The notes under the pieces are model-generated. The model worked only from the letters and a program-made list of their open reading frames with translations, ran no database searches and was not told the DNA's origin. The position numbers and the translations under genes are program-made. Shown here piece after piece: positions 9,853 through 17,926 of a stretch of 64,000 nt of DNA. How positions within the stretch are numbered: position 1 is the first letter of the stretch; every line of letters begins with the position of its first letter. This stretch comes from JAPPHA01 sp965242975 (GTDB lineage: Bacteria > Pseudomonadota > Alphaproteobacteria > Rhodobacterales > Rhodobacteraceae): NCBI GenBank assembly GCA_965242975.1, contig CBDETS010000007.1, positions 2,542,001-2,606,000 of the forward strand. Reading direction: 5' to 3'.

Positions 9853-10272
9853 ATGCCGGACATCGATGAATTGAAACGTTCCAGGGACGAGGCACAGGCC
9901 CGCTTCGCCACCCTCGGCGACCTGCGTCCCGGCACGCTGCACGAAAACTACCGCAAGTGCGGCAAGCCCAACTGCCACTGCGCCGGCGACGACAGCCCGG
10001 GGCACGGTCCGAGCTATGTGCTCAGCCGCTCGATCCGCGGGGACACCCGCTCGATCCGCATTCCGCCCGAGGAGTATGAGCAGACCCGGCGCCTTGTCGA
10101 CGAGCACGAGCGCTTTCTCGACATCTCGGCGCACTATCTGGAGGCCAGCGAGGCGCTTGCCGATGCGGTGCGTGCCGAAGGGCGGGAGACGGACGGGGAC
10201 GACAGCCCCGAAAAAGGGGGCTCTGCGCACAGGCGGTCGCGGCGGAAGTCTCGAAGGACATCGAGCGCCTGA
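9853..10272 (+). CDS. ISKra4-family transposase, upstream frame (orfA)
   Basis: This 139-residue frame starts at ATG 9853 after GGAGG at 9843-9847. It encodes the N-terminal domain of the transposase, with the small Cys pair KCGKPNCHCAG and the PGHGPSY stretch usual for the DUF6788-like region of these transposases. Its own reading ends in low-complexity Arg/Ser residues after a 10-base run AAAAAGGGGG at 10211-10220. The -1 frame there continues without interruption into the DDE domain, so orfA is best read as the first part of a frameshifted single protein. Alone it would probably act as a regulator or be non-functional. Confidence 0.85.
   Translation: MPDIDELKRSRDEAQARFATLGDLRPGTLHENYRKCGKPNCHCAGDDSPGHGPSYVLSRSIRGDTRSIRIPPEEYEQTRRLVDEHERFLDISAHYLEASEALADAVRAEGRETDGDDSPEKGGSAHRRSRRKSRRTSSA
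10211..10220 (+). promoter_or_regulatory. Probable -1 ribosomal frameshift site in the transposase
   Basis: The run AAAAAGGGGG sits at the end of the domain shared by both frames. Reading orfA codons ...GAA AAA GGG and slipping back one base gives ...AAA AGG GGG CTC, after which the second frame stays open as LCAQAVAAEVSKDIERL and onward into orfB. This fits a programmed shift of the kind known in several IS families. A sequencing or decay frameshift is the alternative. Confidence 0.6.
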
Positions 10273-10304
10273 CCGGCGGCCCGGTCGACGGGCTGGATTT
10301 CGAG

Positions 10305-11546
10305 GTGCTGGAGCGTGAGGTGCGCAAGACCGCGATCTCGGCCGCGGCCGCGGTGGTTGCCGCGAGGCTGAACGCCGACCTGTCGGACGGGGAGGCCGCG
10401 GAGTTGCCGTGCGCCTGTGGCGCCGACGCCCGCAATGTCGGGCGGCGGCCCCGGACCTTCACCACGGCACTTGGCCCCCTGACCCTGGAGCGGGCGTGGT
10501 ATCATTGCTCTTCCTGCGCGCACGGCTTCAGCCCGCGTGACCGCGCCCTCGCCCTGGATGGCACGTCGTTGTCTCCCGCGGTCACGCGCATGGTCGGGGT
10601 CACCGCTGCCGAGCTCAGTTTCGAGAAGAGCAGCACGATCTTGCGGGAACTGGCCGGCCTCGAGGTCATTCCCAGGCAGGTGGAACGCCATGCCGAGGCG
10701 CTGGGACGCGCGATCGCGCGCGATGAACGGGACATCATCGAGCCGGAGCCGCCGGGAGCCCCCACGCTCTACCTCGGCCTTGACGGCACCGGGGTCCCGG
10801 TGCGCACGTCGGAGACCGAGGGCCGTGCCGGCAAGCAGCCTGACGGCTCGGCCAGGACCCGCGAGGTGAAGCTTGCCACCATATGGTCCGCCGAGAGCCG
10901 CGACACCGAGGGCCGGCCGGTTCGCGATACCGGATCCGTCACCTTCAATGCCGCCATCGAAACGATCGCGACCCGCGATACGGACACGGAACCGGCTCCC
11001 TTTGCCAAACGGGTCGTGCGTGAGATGGAGCGGCGCGACTTTTTCGCTGTCGACCGCCGGGTGGTGCTCGGCGATGGCGCTCCCTGGATATGGAACTTCG
11101 CCGACGAGCATGTGCCTGACGCCATCCAGATCGTGGATGTCTTCCATGCCAAACAGCATGTGTTCGATGTTGCCAGGGCTCTCTACGGAAAGGGGAGTGA
11201 TCTCGCGGCACAGTGGGGCAAGGCGCGACGCGACGAACTCGATCAGGGGCGCCTCGATCTCGTCATCGCCGCGATGCGCAAACACGCGAGCCGCTGTGAC
11301 GAGGCGGCGCGGAACATCGCGTACTTCCAGACCAATCGCGCGCGCATGGACTATCCCCGGTTCCGGGAACTGGGGCTGTGCGTGTCGACCGGTGTTGTCG
11401 AGGGCGGTTGCAAATCACTGATCGGCGGACGGTTGAAACGGGGCGGGATGCACTGGAGCGTCAGTGGCGCCAATGCCATCATCGCGCTCCGGTGCGCGGT
11501 TCACAGCAACCGCTTCGACGACTACTGGGAGCGGCGGACCGGCTGA
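10305..11546 (+). CDS. ISKra4-family transposase, catalytic frame (orfB)
   Basis: This frame encodes the DDE nuclease part of the transposase. The open frame extends upstream of GTG 10305 to the frameshift run near 10215, so the functional product is probably the orfA-orfB fusion of about 560 residues. Visible features, counted from 10305, are a Cys-rich zinc-finger-like region (CACG, residues 36-39; CSSC, 68-71) and the presumptive catalytic Asp160 (LGLDGTG), Asp257 (VLGDGAPW) and Glu366 (GVVEGGCKS). It ends 14 bases before the right inverted repeat. Nothing suggests decay. Confidence 0.88.
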   Translation: MLEREVRKTAISAAAAVVAARLNADLSDGEAAELPCACGADARNVGRRPRTFTTALGPLTLERAWYHCSSCAHGFSPRDRALALDGTSLSPAVTRMVGVTAAELSFEKSSTILRELAGLEVIPRQVERHAEALGRAIARDERDIIEPEPPGAPTLYLGLDGTGVPVRTSETEGRAGKQPDGSARTREVKLATIWSAESRDTEGRPVRDTGSVTFNAAIETIATRDTDTEPAPFAKRVVREMERRDFFAVDRRVVLGDGAPWIWNFADEHVPDAIQIVDVFHAKQHVFDVARALYGKGSDLAAQWGKARRDELDQGRLDLVIAAMRKHASRCDEAARNIAYFQTNRARMDYPRFRELGLCVSTGVVEGGCKSLIGGRLKRGGMHWSVSGANAIIALRCAVHSNRFDDYWERRTG

Positions 11547-11559
11547 TTCCAATCCAAAA

Positions 11560-11580
11560 TCACAAAATTGTCGTGCACCC
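11560..11580. repeat. IS terminal inverted repeat, right
   Basis: Perfect 21-bp inverted copy of 9716-9736; the outermost bases are GGG on the complementary strand. It is followed at once by the right copy of the 9-bp target duplication. Confidence 0.95.
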
Positions 11581-11589
11581 ACCTGGGAA
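11581..11589. repeat. Target-site duplication, right copy
   Basis: ACCTGGGAA, identical to 9707-9715. Removing the element together with one copy restores the desaturase reading frame without any other change. Confidence 0.95.
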
Positions 11590-11703
11590 ACCCCGTGGGA
11601 CACATGGTTCGGCACGTTCCACGACGGTACAAGCGAGGGTGATCAGCTGGCCAAGGCGCGACGGAAACGGATTCTCTCGACAGGGAACGGAAAAACCGTG
11701 TGA
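11590..11703 (+). pseudogene. Fatty acid hydroxylase / sterol desaturase, severed 3' part
   Basis: These 37 codons and a stop continue the desaturase frame interrupted at 9715. They encode TPWDTWFGTFHDGT and a basic tail. PWDxxFGTFHDG is a conserved C-terminal motif of this family. The segment lies in the frame that reads through the right end of the element, so it has no start codon of its own with a ribosome binding site and should not be translated as a separate protein. Confidence 0.9.
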
Positions 11704-11725
11704 ATTGACCACGACGGAACCCGCG

Positions 11726-12646
11726 TCACCCGGGAAATCCCCTGGCCTGAAACATCGCGAATGCAGCACTCAACCCGAGTACAGTCATGCGTGCGGCCTT
11801 TTCGACACGCGGGGATTGCCCGACAACCGCCAGAGCCCCGGCGTAGGCACTGACGAGTCGGTCAGGACCTATCAGCACCAGGTCCCGCCCAAGCCAATAG
11901 GTGCGCGCTGCCGCGAGTTCGGCCCCGATCAAGGCGCCGGACAATCGGCCGGTCGCTTTCGCCGGTTCCAGACCCGAAAGCAGAGCTTCCGCCCGGACCG
12001 TGAACATCCGTGCCGCGAGGGATTCCGGACGCGAAATCTGCGTCTCGACCGACGAGACGAACTCGGCTTCATCCCAGTTCGACCTGTCCAGAGTCCCCCG
12101 CAGAACCGAATGCTCCTGAAGAAGTCCGAACAACTCGCCGGTCATGAAGGTGCGGAAACTGACGATCTCGCCCGCGCTCAAATGAACCCACTTGGTGTGC
12201 GTGCCCGGAAGGCAGACGACACCATCGAACCCCGGATTCTCCGACAGGAATCCGGCGATCTGGGTTTCCTCGCCGCGCATGACGTCATGAGCAGGTGCGA
12301 ACTGGCTGATCCCGGGAAGAATTCGGACCGAAAGCCGGCGATCAACTGTTCGCGGCCTGACGGAATTTTCCGCCGAAAGCGGCAGGCAGGGCACCTTCCG
12401 GTACGGCGAGGTTTCCCAGCCACCGCTGGCGCCGGCCATGCCACAAACGATCACCGGTACGGAGTCAGACCCCGACAACCATCCGTCGACGTTACTCAGG
12501 AGAATCGGCTCGAAGTCCTCTGAACGAAGGCCGTTCATGCCCTGGCCCGTGTTCACCTCGGAAAGCACTGTCAAGTCCTGCGACATTCCCCAAATCCTGA
12601 GATTCGTGGTTCCCCAGTCGACGCCAATCCAGAACGGGTTTTTCAT
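11726..12646 (-). CDS. dgoK: 2-dehydro-3-deoxygalactonokinase family sugar kinase
   Basis: This 306-residue protein fits DgoK, which phosphorylates 2-keto-3-deoxygalactonate in De Ley-Doudoroff galactonate catabolism. The N-terminal ATP-binding loop is WIGVDWGTTNLRIWG (residues 6-20), and VVCLPGTHTKWVHL is the family motif around the sugar and phosphate site. I chose ATG 12646 because the ASKHA-fold motif begins there and GGAGA lies upstream; the frame is open further back without support. It converges with the severed desaturase tail (22-base gap). No aldolase or dehydratase is adjacent, so the exact sugar acid is uncertain. Confidence 0.85.
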   Translation of the reverse strand: MKNPFWIGVDWGTTNLRIWGMSQDLTVLSEVNTGQGMNGLRSEDFEPILLSNVDGWLSGSDSVPVIVCGMAGASGGWETSPYRKVPCLPLSAENSVRPRTVDRRLSVRILPGISQFAPAHDVMRGEETQIAGFLSENPGFDGVVCLPGTHTKWVHLSAGEIVSFRTFMTGELFGLLQEHSVLRGTLDRSNWDEAEFVSSVETQISRPESLAARMFTVRAEALLSGLEPAKATGRLSGALIGAELAAARTYWLGRDLVLIGPDRLVSAYAGALAVVGQSPRVEKAARMTVLGLSAAFAMFQARGFPG

Positions 12647-12950
12647 GGAAATCGGTTTCTCCTGTCCGTGGGTGCCTGTTTCACCGGAGATGCCCTCCCC
12701 CCGATCGAACACGGTATTTCCGGATACTCGGTTTTGCTTGAACTCTCTTCCCGTGCCACGTCCGGAAAAGACGAGGCGGTCATCCTTTGTCAACCACAGG
12801 GCAACGCCGCGCAACCCTTGAGATTCGCGTTACCGAAACCCCGCTGACGGTGTATTCCGGTCGCATACGGAACAGACTCTTGTCGCAATCAAGACAGCAG
12901 GACCGGCCGGTCCGTGAAAATCTGGGCCGGAATTTCATAACGGAATCGCT
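12647..12950. other. Intergenic region between dgoK and the XRE-cupin regulator
   Basis: This 304-base divergent region lies between dgoK (minus) and the regulator (plus) and should contain both promoters. I see no gene and no clear palindromic operator. Confidence 0.45.
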
Positions 12951-13529
12951 GTGCTGCCGGAACCAACAGTTGACAGGCTTCCCTCCCTTGGCGCTGACCT
13001 GCGGGCGTTGCGGAAGTCCAGGCGGATGACCCTCACGGCGTTGTCATCACGGGTCGGACGGTCCGTCGGCTGGATGAGCCAGGTCGAACGAGATATTTCT
13101 CAGCCATCGATAGACGAACTTCGTCAAATTGCCGACGCTCTCTCGGCCTCGGTTTCAATCTTCTTTGGACAGGCAGAGGCAGTGCCTGAAGAGTCGGGTT
13201 ATGTCGTGCGCCGCCGGAACCGGCGCCGGCTGGGGCGCCCGGATGCTGGTCTGGTCGAAGAATTGCTGTCTCCCGACCTGACCGACGACTTCGAGGTCGT
13301 CCACTCTGTTTTTGAAGCAGGGGCATGCATGAAACGTCCCATCCTCAGGCCGACAACCGAGGTTGCCTATCTGATTTCCGGTCGTCTCGACATCGAGATC
13401 GGCGACAGCAGGAGATTCACGCTGCAACCGGGCGACAGTTTCCGGTTCCGTCGTGAAGCGTACAGATGGTCGAATCCGTACCCCGAATCCGCGACCGCTA
13501 TCTGGGTCGTCGCACCGCCCGTGTATTGA
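12951..13529 (+). CDS. XRE-family regulator with C-terminal cupin domain
   Basis: This 192-residue protein has an N-terminal helix-turn-helix (about residues 12-66: LRALRKSRRMTLTALSSRVG then the recognition helix around VGWMSQVERD) and a C-terminal cupin barrel (about 110-190, with DIEIGDSRRFTLQPGD). Proteins of this build usually sense a small molecule in the cupin and control neighbouring catabolic genes. The start is GTG 12951. It opens a plus-strand series: the next gene begins just after its stop, so a local role over the demethylation cluster is a reasonable inference. The effector is unknown. Confidence 0.92.
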   Translation: MLPEPTVDRLPSLGADLRALRKSRRMTLTALSSRVGRSVGWMSQVERDISQPSIDELRQIADALSASVSIFFGQAEAVPEESGYVVRRRNRRRLGRPDAGLVEELLSPDLTDDFEVVHSVFEAGACMKRPILRPTTEVAYLISGRLDIEIGDSRRFTLQPGDSFRFRREAYRWSNPYPESATAIWVVAPPVY

Positions 13530-13577
13530 ATGCAGTCCCCGTGCGTCGATGGAGATTGCCCGATTGGGAGAAGGACC

Positions 13578-14021
13578 GTGGACACTGCCGCCGAAGAGAA
13601 CAGGTTGACCGGCACGTGCCTGTGCAAGGGTGTTTCATTTGAAATCCGGGGATCAACGGACGGAGTCATTGCCTGTCACTGCAGCCAGTGCCGCAAGTCC
13701 TCCGGCCACTATCTGGCCAGCGTCGAGGTCAGGACGGACCAGCTGGTCACTTTGTCCGGCGAATGCCTCTCATGGTATCGGGCATCGGACATCGCGACCC
13801 GCGGGTTTTGTTCGACATGCGGCTCAAGCCTCTTCCGGAAACCTGGCCACGGCCGGTACATTGCAGTGATGGCGGGCGCGCTCGATCATGCCACCGGCCT
13901 TCGCCCGCAGAAACATATTTTTGTCGCCGACAAGGGCGACTACCACGAGATCGGGGACGGCGTGCCTCAGGAGCGAAAACCGCCTCGGCATTCTGCGCAG
14001 GCCTCGAACAGGTCGACCTGA
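13578..14021 (+). CDS. GFA family zinc-binding protein (CENP-V/GFA domain)
   Basis: This 147-residue protein has the cysteine pattern of the GFA family: GTCLCKG, CHCSQCRKSSGH and GFCSTCGSSLF. The founding member helps form S-hydroxymethylglutathione from formaldehyde, but most relatives have no proven function. I prefer GTG 13578, which has AAGGA at the right distance. An ATG at 13530, directly after the regulator's stop, is in frame and would add 16 residues. Its place before FAD-linked demethylases that may release formaldehyde is suggestive only. Confidence 0.85.
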   Translation: MDTAAEENRLTGTCLCKGVSFEIRGSTDGVIACHCSQCRKSSGHYLASVEVRTDQLVTLSGECLSWYRASDIATRGFCSTCGSSLFRKPGHGRYIAVMAGALDHATGLRPQKHIFVADKGDYHEIGDGVPQERKPPRHSAQASNRST

Positions 14022-14045
14022 CCAACCTGAAAGGGAAAACAGACG

Positions 14046-16490
14046 ATGGCGGAACTTCCGACGACAACAAGGGTGGTCATCATCGGGGGCGGCGCGGTTG
14101 GCGCGTCGTCGTTGTACCACCTGTGCACGTCCGGCTGGACGGACTGCGTGCTCCTTGAAAAGAACGAGCTGACCGCCGGTTCAACCTGGCACGCAGCGGG
14201 GAACGTACCGACCTTCTCGACGAGTTGGTCGATCATGAACATGCAGAGGTATTCGGCCGAGCTGTACCGGGGTCTCGCACGGGCCGTCGATTACCCGATG
14301 AACTACCACGTCACCGGGTCGATTCGACTCGCCCACTCACGCGAGCGTATGCAGGAGTTCGAACGTGCCAAGGGGATGGGCCGCTACCAGGGCATGGACA
14401 TCCGGATCCTGTCTCCGGACGAAACCCGGACACAATATCCTTTTCTCGAAACCCACGACCTCGAAGGTTCTCTCTATGATCCCTATGATGGTGACATTGA
14501 TCCCGCACAGCTGACCCAGGCGCTTGCAAAGGGCGCACGGGACATGGGCGCACGCATTTTTCGTATGATGCCCGCGACCGGCGTCAGCCGGAGCAACGGG
14601 GAATGGGTCGTTCACACGGATGCGGGCGACATACGCTGCGAAGTCGTCGTAAACGCTGCCGGTTACTACGCCCAACGCGTGGGAGAATGGTTCGTCAAGT
14701 TCGGGGGGCGCAGAGTCCCCATGGCTGTCATGAGCCACCAGTACATGATTTCGGAAGAAATCCCGGAGCTTACGGAATGGACCCGCGAACACGGGCGCAA
14801 GCTCCCGCTTCTTCGGGACGTCGACTCCTCGTATTATCTCCGGCAGGAAAAGAACGGCCTGAACCTCGGCCCGTACGAGCGGAATTGCAAGGCGCACTGG
14901 GTAACCCCTGCAGACCCGTTGCCACAGGATTTCAGCTTTCAGCTCTATCCGGATGATCTTGACCGCCTCGAATGGTACCTTGAAGACGCAATGGCACGGG
15001 TGCCACTTCTCGGTTCCGTCGGAATCTCGCGGGTCATCAATGGCCCGATACCGTACGCGCCCGACGGAAATCCGCTGATCGGTCCCATGCCGGGCGTTCC
15101 GAACGCCTTTGAGGCCTGCGTGTTCACGTTCGGAATTGCGCAGGCTGGCGGCGCGGGCAAGGTTCTTGCCGAATGGGTAACCGAGGGCGAAACCGAGTGG
15201 GACATGTGGTCGGTCGATCCGCGACGCTACACGGACTACACCGATCACGACTTCTGCGTTTCCAAGGCCGTCGAGGTCTACGGCCACGAATACGCGATGC
15301 ATTTCCCGTGGTATCGCTGGCCCGCCGGCGCGGACCGAAAGCTCTCGCCGGTACACGACAGGATCGTGGAGATGGGCGGGCAGATGGCCGCCTACGGCGG
15401 CTGGGAACGGGCGAACTGGTTTGCCGGGCCCGGTGACGACACGTCGGCGGAGACTGCCCGCACGTGGCAGCGCGACGGCCCGTGGGAACCCAGGATACGC
15501 GGGGAGTGCGAGGCCGTCCGAGACAGTGTCGGCGTCCTGGACTTGCCCGGGTTTTCCCGGTTTCGCCTGACGGGCGTCGGCGCCGCTTCCTGGCTACGCA
15601 CCCTGATTGCTGGTGGACTTCCGAAAGTCGGGCGGATGAATCTCGCGTATTTCCCGGATTCGCGTGGACGAATCCTGACCGAGATGTCGCTCGTCCGCCA
15701 CGACGAGGACGATTTCACGCTGATTACGGCCGCGGCCGCGGAGTGGCACGATTACGAATACCTGAAACGCCACCTCGCCGACGGCCTGTCACTCGCCAAT
15801 CACACGGCCGAAATCTCAACCCTGATCGTCACCGGACCGGAGTCCCGGACCTTGTTTGGCGGGTTGAGTGACGCTGATCTCTCTCTTCCCTGGCTTTCCC
15901 ATCAGCCGGCAACCGTCGCAGGCTGTCCTGTAACCCTCCTCCGGGTCAGTTACGCCGGTGAACTTGGATGGGAGATCCACTCCGCGAATGAACACGTCCC
16001 CGAACTTTTCCGGGCGGTTTCCGCGGCAGGTGCAAGGCCATTCGGAATGTGGGCCCTGAATTCGCTGAGAATCGAAAAAGGGTACCGTGCGTGGAAAGGC
16101 GATCTTTCCACCGACTACTCGCTTCTCGAGGGCGGGCTCGACCGCTTCATCAACTTTGACAAGAACGAGAATTTTCCCGGCCGGACCGCCCTTGTCGAAG
16201 AACGACGCACCGGTTCCCTGAAAAGGTTCGTGACCATGACGGTCGAAGCCGGAGATTGCGATGCTCCATACATGTCGACGGTCTGGCACAACGGGGAGGT
16301 TGTCGGCGAAACGACCTCCGGAGGTTGGGGTTACCGCGTCAACCGCTCAATTGCGCTGGGGATCGTCCGAACCGGACTGACACGACCGGGGACGGAGCTC
16401 GAGATCGAGGTTTACGGCGAGCGGTTCCCGGCCCGGGTGGAAAAGGACCAACCCCTCTGGGATCCGGGCAACGAACGCCTCCGCAGTTGA
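14046..16490 (+). CDS. FAD oxidoreductase-GcvT fusion, dimethylglycine/sarcosine dehydrogenase-like (copy 1)
   Basis: This 814-residue protein joins a DAO-type FAD domain (about residues 1-380) to an aminomethyltransferase (GcvT-like) tetrahydrofolate domain (about 430-805). Relatives oxidise an N-methyl group and pass it to tetrahydrofolate as 5,10-methylene-THF. The dinucleotide loop is VIIGGGAVGASSLYH (11-25). His49 in STWHAAG corresponds to the residue that links FAD covalently in mammalian dimethylglycine dehydrogenase. It is a paralogue of the protein at 17927-20371, with the same length and architecture but clearly different sequence. The substrate (dimethylglycine, sarcosine or another methylamine) cannot be read from sequence. 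Confidence 0.93.
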   Translation: MAELPTTTRVVIIGGGAVGASSLYHLCTSGWTDCVLLEKNELTAGSTWHAAGNVPTFSTSWSIMNMQRYSAELYRGLARAVDYPMNYHVTGSIRLAHSRERMQEFERAKGMGRYQGMDIRILSPDETRTQYPFLETHDLEGSLYDPYDGDIDPAQLTQALAKGARDMGARIFRMMPATGVSRSNGEWVVHTDAGDIRCEVVVNAAGYYAQRVGEWFVKFGGRRVPMAVMSHQYMISEEIPELTEWTREHGRKLPLLRDVDSSYYLRQEKNGLNLGPYERNCKAHWVTPADPLPQDFSFQLYPDDLDRLEWYLEDAMARVPLLGSVGISRVINGPIPYAPDGNPLIGPMPGVPNAFEACVFTFGIAQAGGAGKVLAEWVTEGETEWDMWSVDPRRYTDYTDHDFCVSKAVEVYGHEYAMHFPWYRWPAGADRKLSPVHDRIVEMGGQMAAYGGWERANWFAGPGDDTSAETARTWQRDGPWEPRIRGECEAVRDSVGVLDLPGFSRFRLTGVGAASWLRTLIAGGLPKVGRMNLAYFPDSRGRILTEMSLVRHDEDDFTLITAAAAEWHDYEYLKRHLADGLSLANHTAEISTLIVTGPESRTLFGGLSDADLSLPWLSHQPATVAGCPVTLLRVSYAGELGWEIHSANEHVPELFRAVSAAGARPFGMWALNSLRIEKGYRAWKGDLSTDYSLLEGGLDRFINFDKNENFPGRTALVEERRTGSLKRFVTMTVEAGDCDAPYMSTVWHNGEVVGETTSGGWGYRVNRSIALGIVRTGLTRPGTELEIEVYGERFPARVEKDQPLWDPGNERLRS

Positions 16491-16501
16491 GTTGATGAAC
16501 C

Positions 16502-17392
16502 TTGGCCCGAATCACGATACTTGACGGTGGCATGGGGCAGGAGCTTCTTGCCCGGACGCAATCCAAGCCGACTCCGCTGTGGTCTGCACGGGTCATGATC
16601 GAACATCCTGAAGTCGTCTCCGAAATTCACGGCGACTATTTCTCGGCCGGCGCGGAAATCGCGACGACGAACACGTATTCAGTACTCCACGACCGGCTGC
16701 TTCCTGCCGGCCTGGACCACAGGTTCCGGGAACTGCATGTTCTTGCCTGCCAGATGGCGGTTTCCGCGCGCGACGCTCATGGGAACGGCCTCGTTGCCGG
16801 GTCTCTCGGCCCGATCGGCTGGTCATACATGCCCGACCTGGCTCCACCCTGGGATGTCGCGGCGGAAATCTACGAGGAAATCGTTCGCCTGCATAACCCG
16901 ATTGTCGACCTGTTCCTGATCGAAACCATGTCGTCGGTCGACCAGGCCCGGGGTGCGCTGGCGGCGACCGCGATTTCCGGGAAACCGGTCTGGCTCGGGG
17001 TAACCGTCGACGACGACGACGGGTCCTGTCTTCGGTCGGGCGAAGCGGTCACCGAAATCGTCGGTCTCATCGAGACATTCGCCCCCGAGGCCCTTTTGGT
17101 CAACTGCTCGACACCCGAAGCGACAACCGAGGCCATCGGAAAACTCGCCCCCGTGTCGGATGCGACCCGCCTCGGCGCCTACGCGAACGGCTTCGCGGGA
17201 ATTGCCCACGAATTCAAGACCGTCGAAGGCACGGTAGACCAGCTTGACATGCGCACGGATCTCGGTCCCCAACGATATGCTGACTTTGCGGCGGAGTGGA
17301 TCGAACTCGGTGCCGAAATCGTCGGCGGCTGTTGCGAGATAGGTCCGCCATATATCCGCACTCTGGCCGAACGATTCGGGAGCTCGGGATGA
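16502..17392 (+). CDS. Homocysteine S-methyltransferase family protein
   Basis: This 296-residue protein is a Zn-dependent S-methyltransferase of the homocysteine methyltransferase fold (BHMT/MmuM group). Motifs are DGGMGQEL (8-15), NCSTPEATTE with Cys201-202 region, and GGCCEIGP with Cys277 and Cys278, the zinc ligands. The start is TTG 16502, since the conserved DGGMG lies only eight residues in and the next Met is inside that motif. The gene is 11 bases after FAD-GcvT copy 1 and overlaps the next gene by four bases (ATGA). With two demethylases alongside, it might take a methyl group from a betaine- or sulfonium-type donor; that is inference. Confidence 0.92.
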   Translation: MARITILDGGMGQELLARTQSKPTPLWSARVMIEHPEVVSEIHGDYFSAGAEIATTNTYSVLHDRLLPAGLDHRFRELHVLACQMAVSARDAHGNGLVAGSLGPIGWSYMPDLAPPWDVAAEIYEEIVRLHNPIVDLFLIETMSSVDQARGALAATAISGKPVWLGVTVDDDDGSCLRSGEAVTEIVGLIETFAPEALLVNCSTPEATTEAIGKLAPVSDATRLGAYANGFAGIAHEFKTVEGTVDQLDMRTDLGPQRYADFAAEWIELGAEIVGGCCEIGPPYIRTLAERFGSSG

Positions 17393-17841
17393 AGCTGACA
17401 AATTTTGCCAGACGAACGATCGAGACATGGCGGCTCGGCTTCGTTGCGACGGTCGGCCCCGGCAGCCTGCCAAACCTGTCTCCCAAGGGAACATTCGTCG
17501 TCGTCGATGATGCGTCGATCGCGTTCGCCGAGATGCGTTCGCCGGTCACAGTCGCGAACATCCGGATCAATCCGGAGGTGGAGATCAACTTTGTCGACAT
17601 TCTCATCCGGCGGGGAATCAGGATCCGGGGACGTGCGGAAATTCACGAAAAGGACTCGGAATCCTACACCGAACTCGAACCCTTGTTCATGGAACACTGG
17701 CCCGAATTCCAGGCACTGTTCAATCTTGCGGTTCGTGTTCCGATTCGGGAAATCCGCCTGTTGACCAGTCCGATCTACGAAGTCGGGGGCGTCGAGGCCG
17801 AGCTCCGGAATCACTGGAAGAACCGGATCGCAGCGCTTTGA
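17389..17841 (+). CDS. Pyridoxamine 5'-phosphate oxidase family protein
   Basis: This 150-residue protein has the split-barrel flavin-binding fold of the PNPOx-like family, shown by GFVATVGPGSLPNLSPKGTF near the N-terminus and the RGIRIRGRAEI strand. Most small members bind FMN or F420 and have undefined reductase or oxidase roles. It starts with an ATGA overlap on the methyltransferase stop, so the two are translationally coupled. Its role in the cluster is unknown. Confidence 0.88.
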   Translation: MKLTNFARRTIETWRLGFVATVGPGSLPNLSPKGTFVVVDDASIAFAEMRSPVTVANIRINPEVEINFVDILIRRGIRIRGRAEIHEKDSESYTELEPLFMEHWPEFQALFNLAVRVPIREIRLLTSPIYEVGGVEAELRNHWKNRIAAL

Positions 17842-17926
17842 CCTGGCGCGTCTCGTACACGGATTTCTTGGAAGCCCGCGTGCAAGAAACAGGGTTGATC
17901 CAGGACAAGCGGAAGGAATCAAGCAA

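Larger units (their letters stand above)
9716..11580 (+). mobile_element. Complete insertion sequence, ISKra4-like (ISMich2-type) family
   Basis: The element is 1865 bp long. It is bounded by perfect 21-bp terminal inverted repeats that start GGGTGCACGACAAAATTG and by a perfect 9-bp direct repeat of the target. It encodes one transposase in two overlapping frames. Both ends, both frames and the catalytic residues are intact, so it looks recent and probably still active. Family assignment rests on my recognition of the transposase (N-terminal DUF6788-like domain, then a DDE domain) and on the inverted repeat and two-frame layout; it was not checked against ISfinder. Confidence 0.92.

Noticed and set aside
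14337..15356. 339-codon open frame antisense to FAD-GcvT copy 1
   Set aside because: Same shadow effect. The sense strand is a recognisable flavoenzyme and this frame has no domain.
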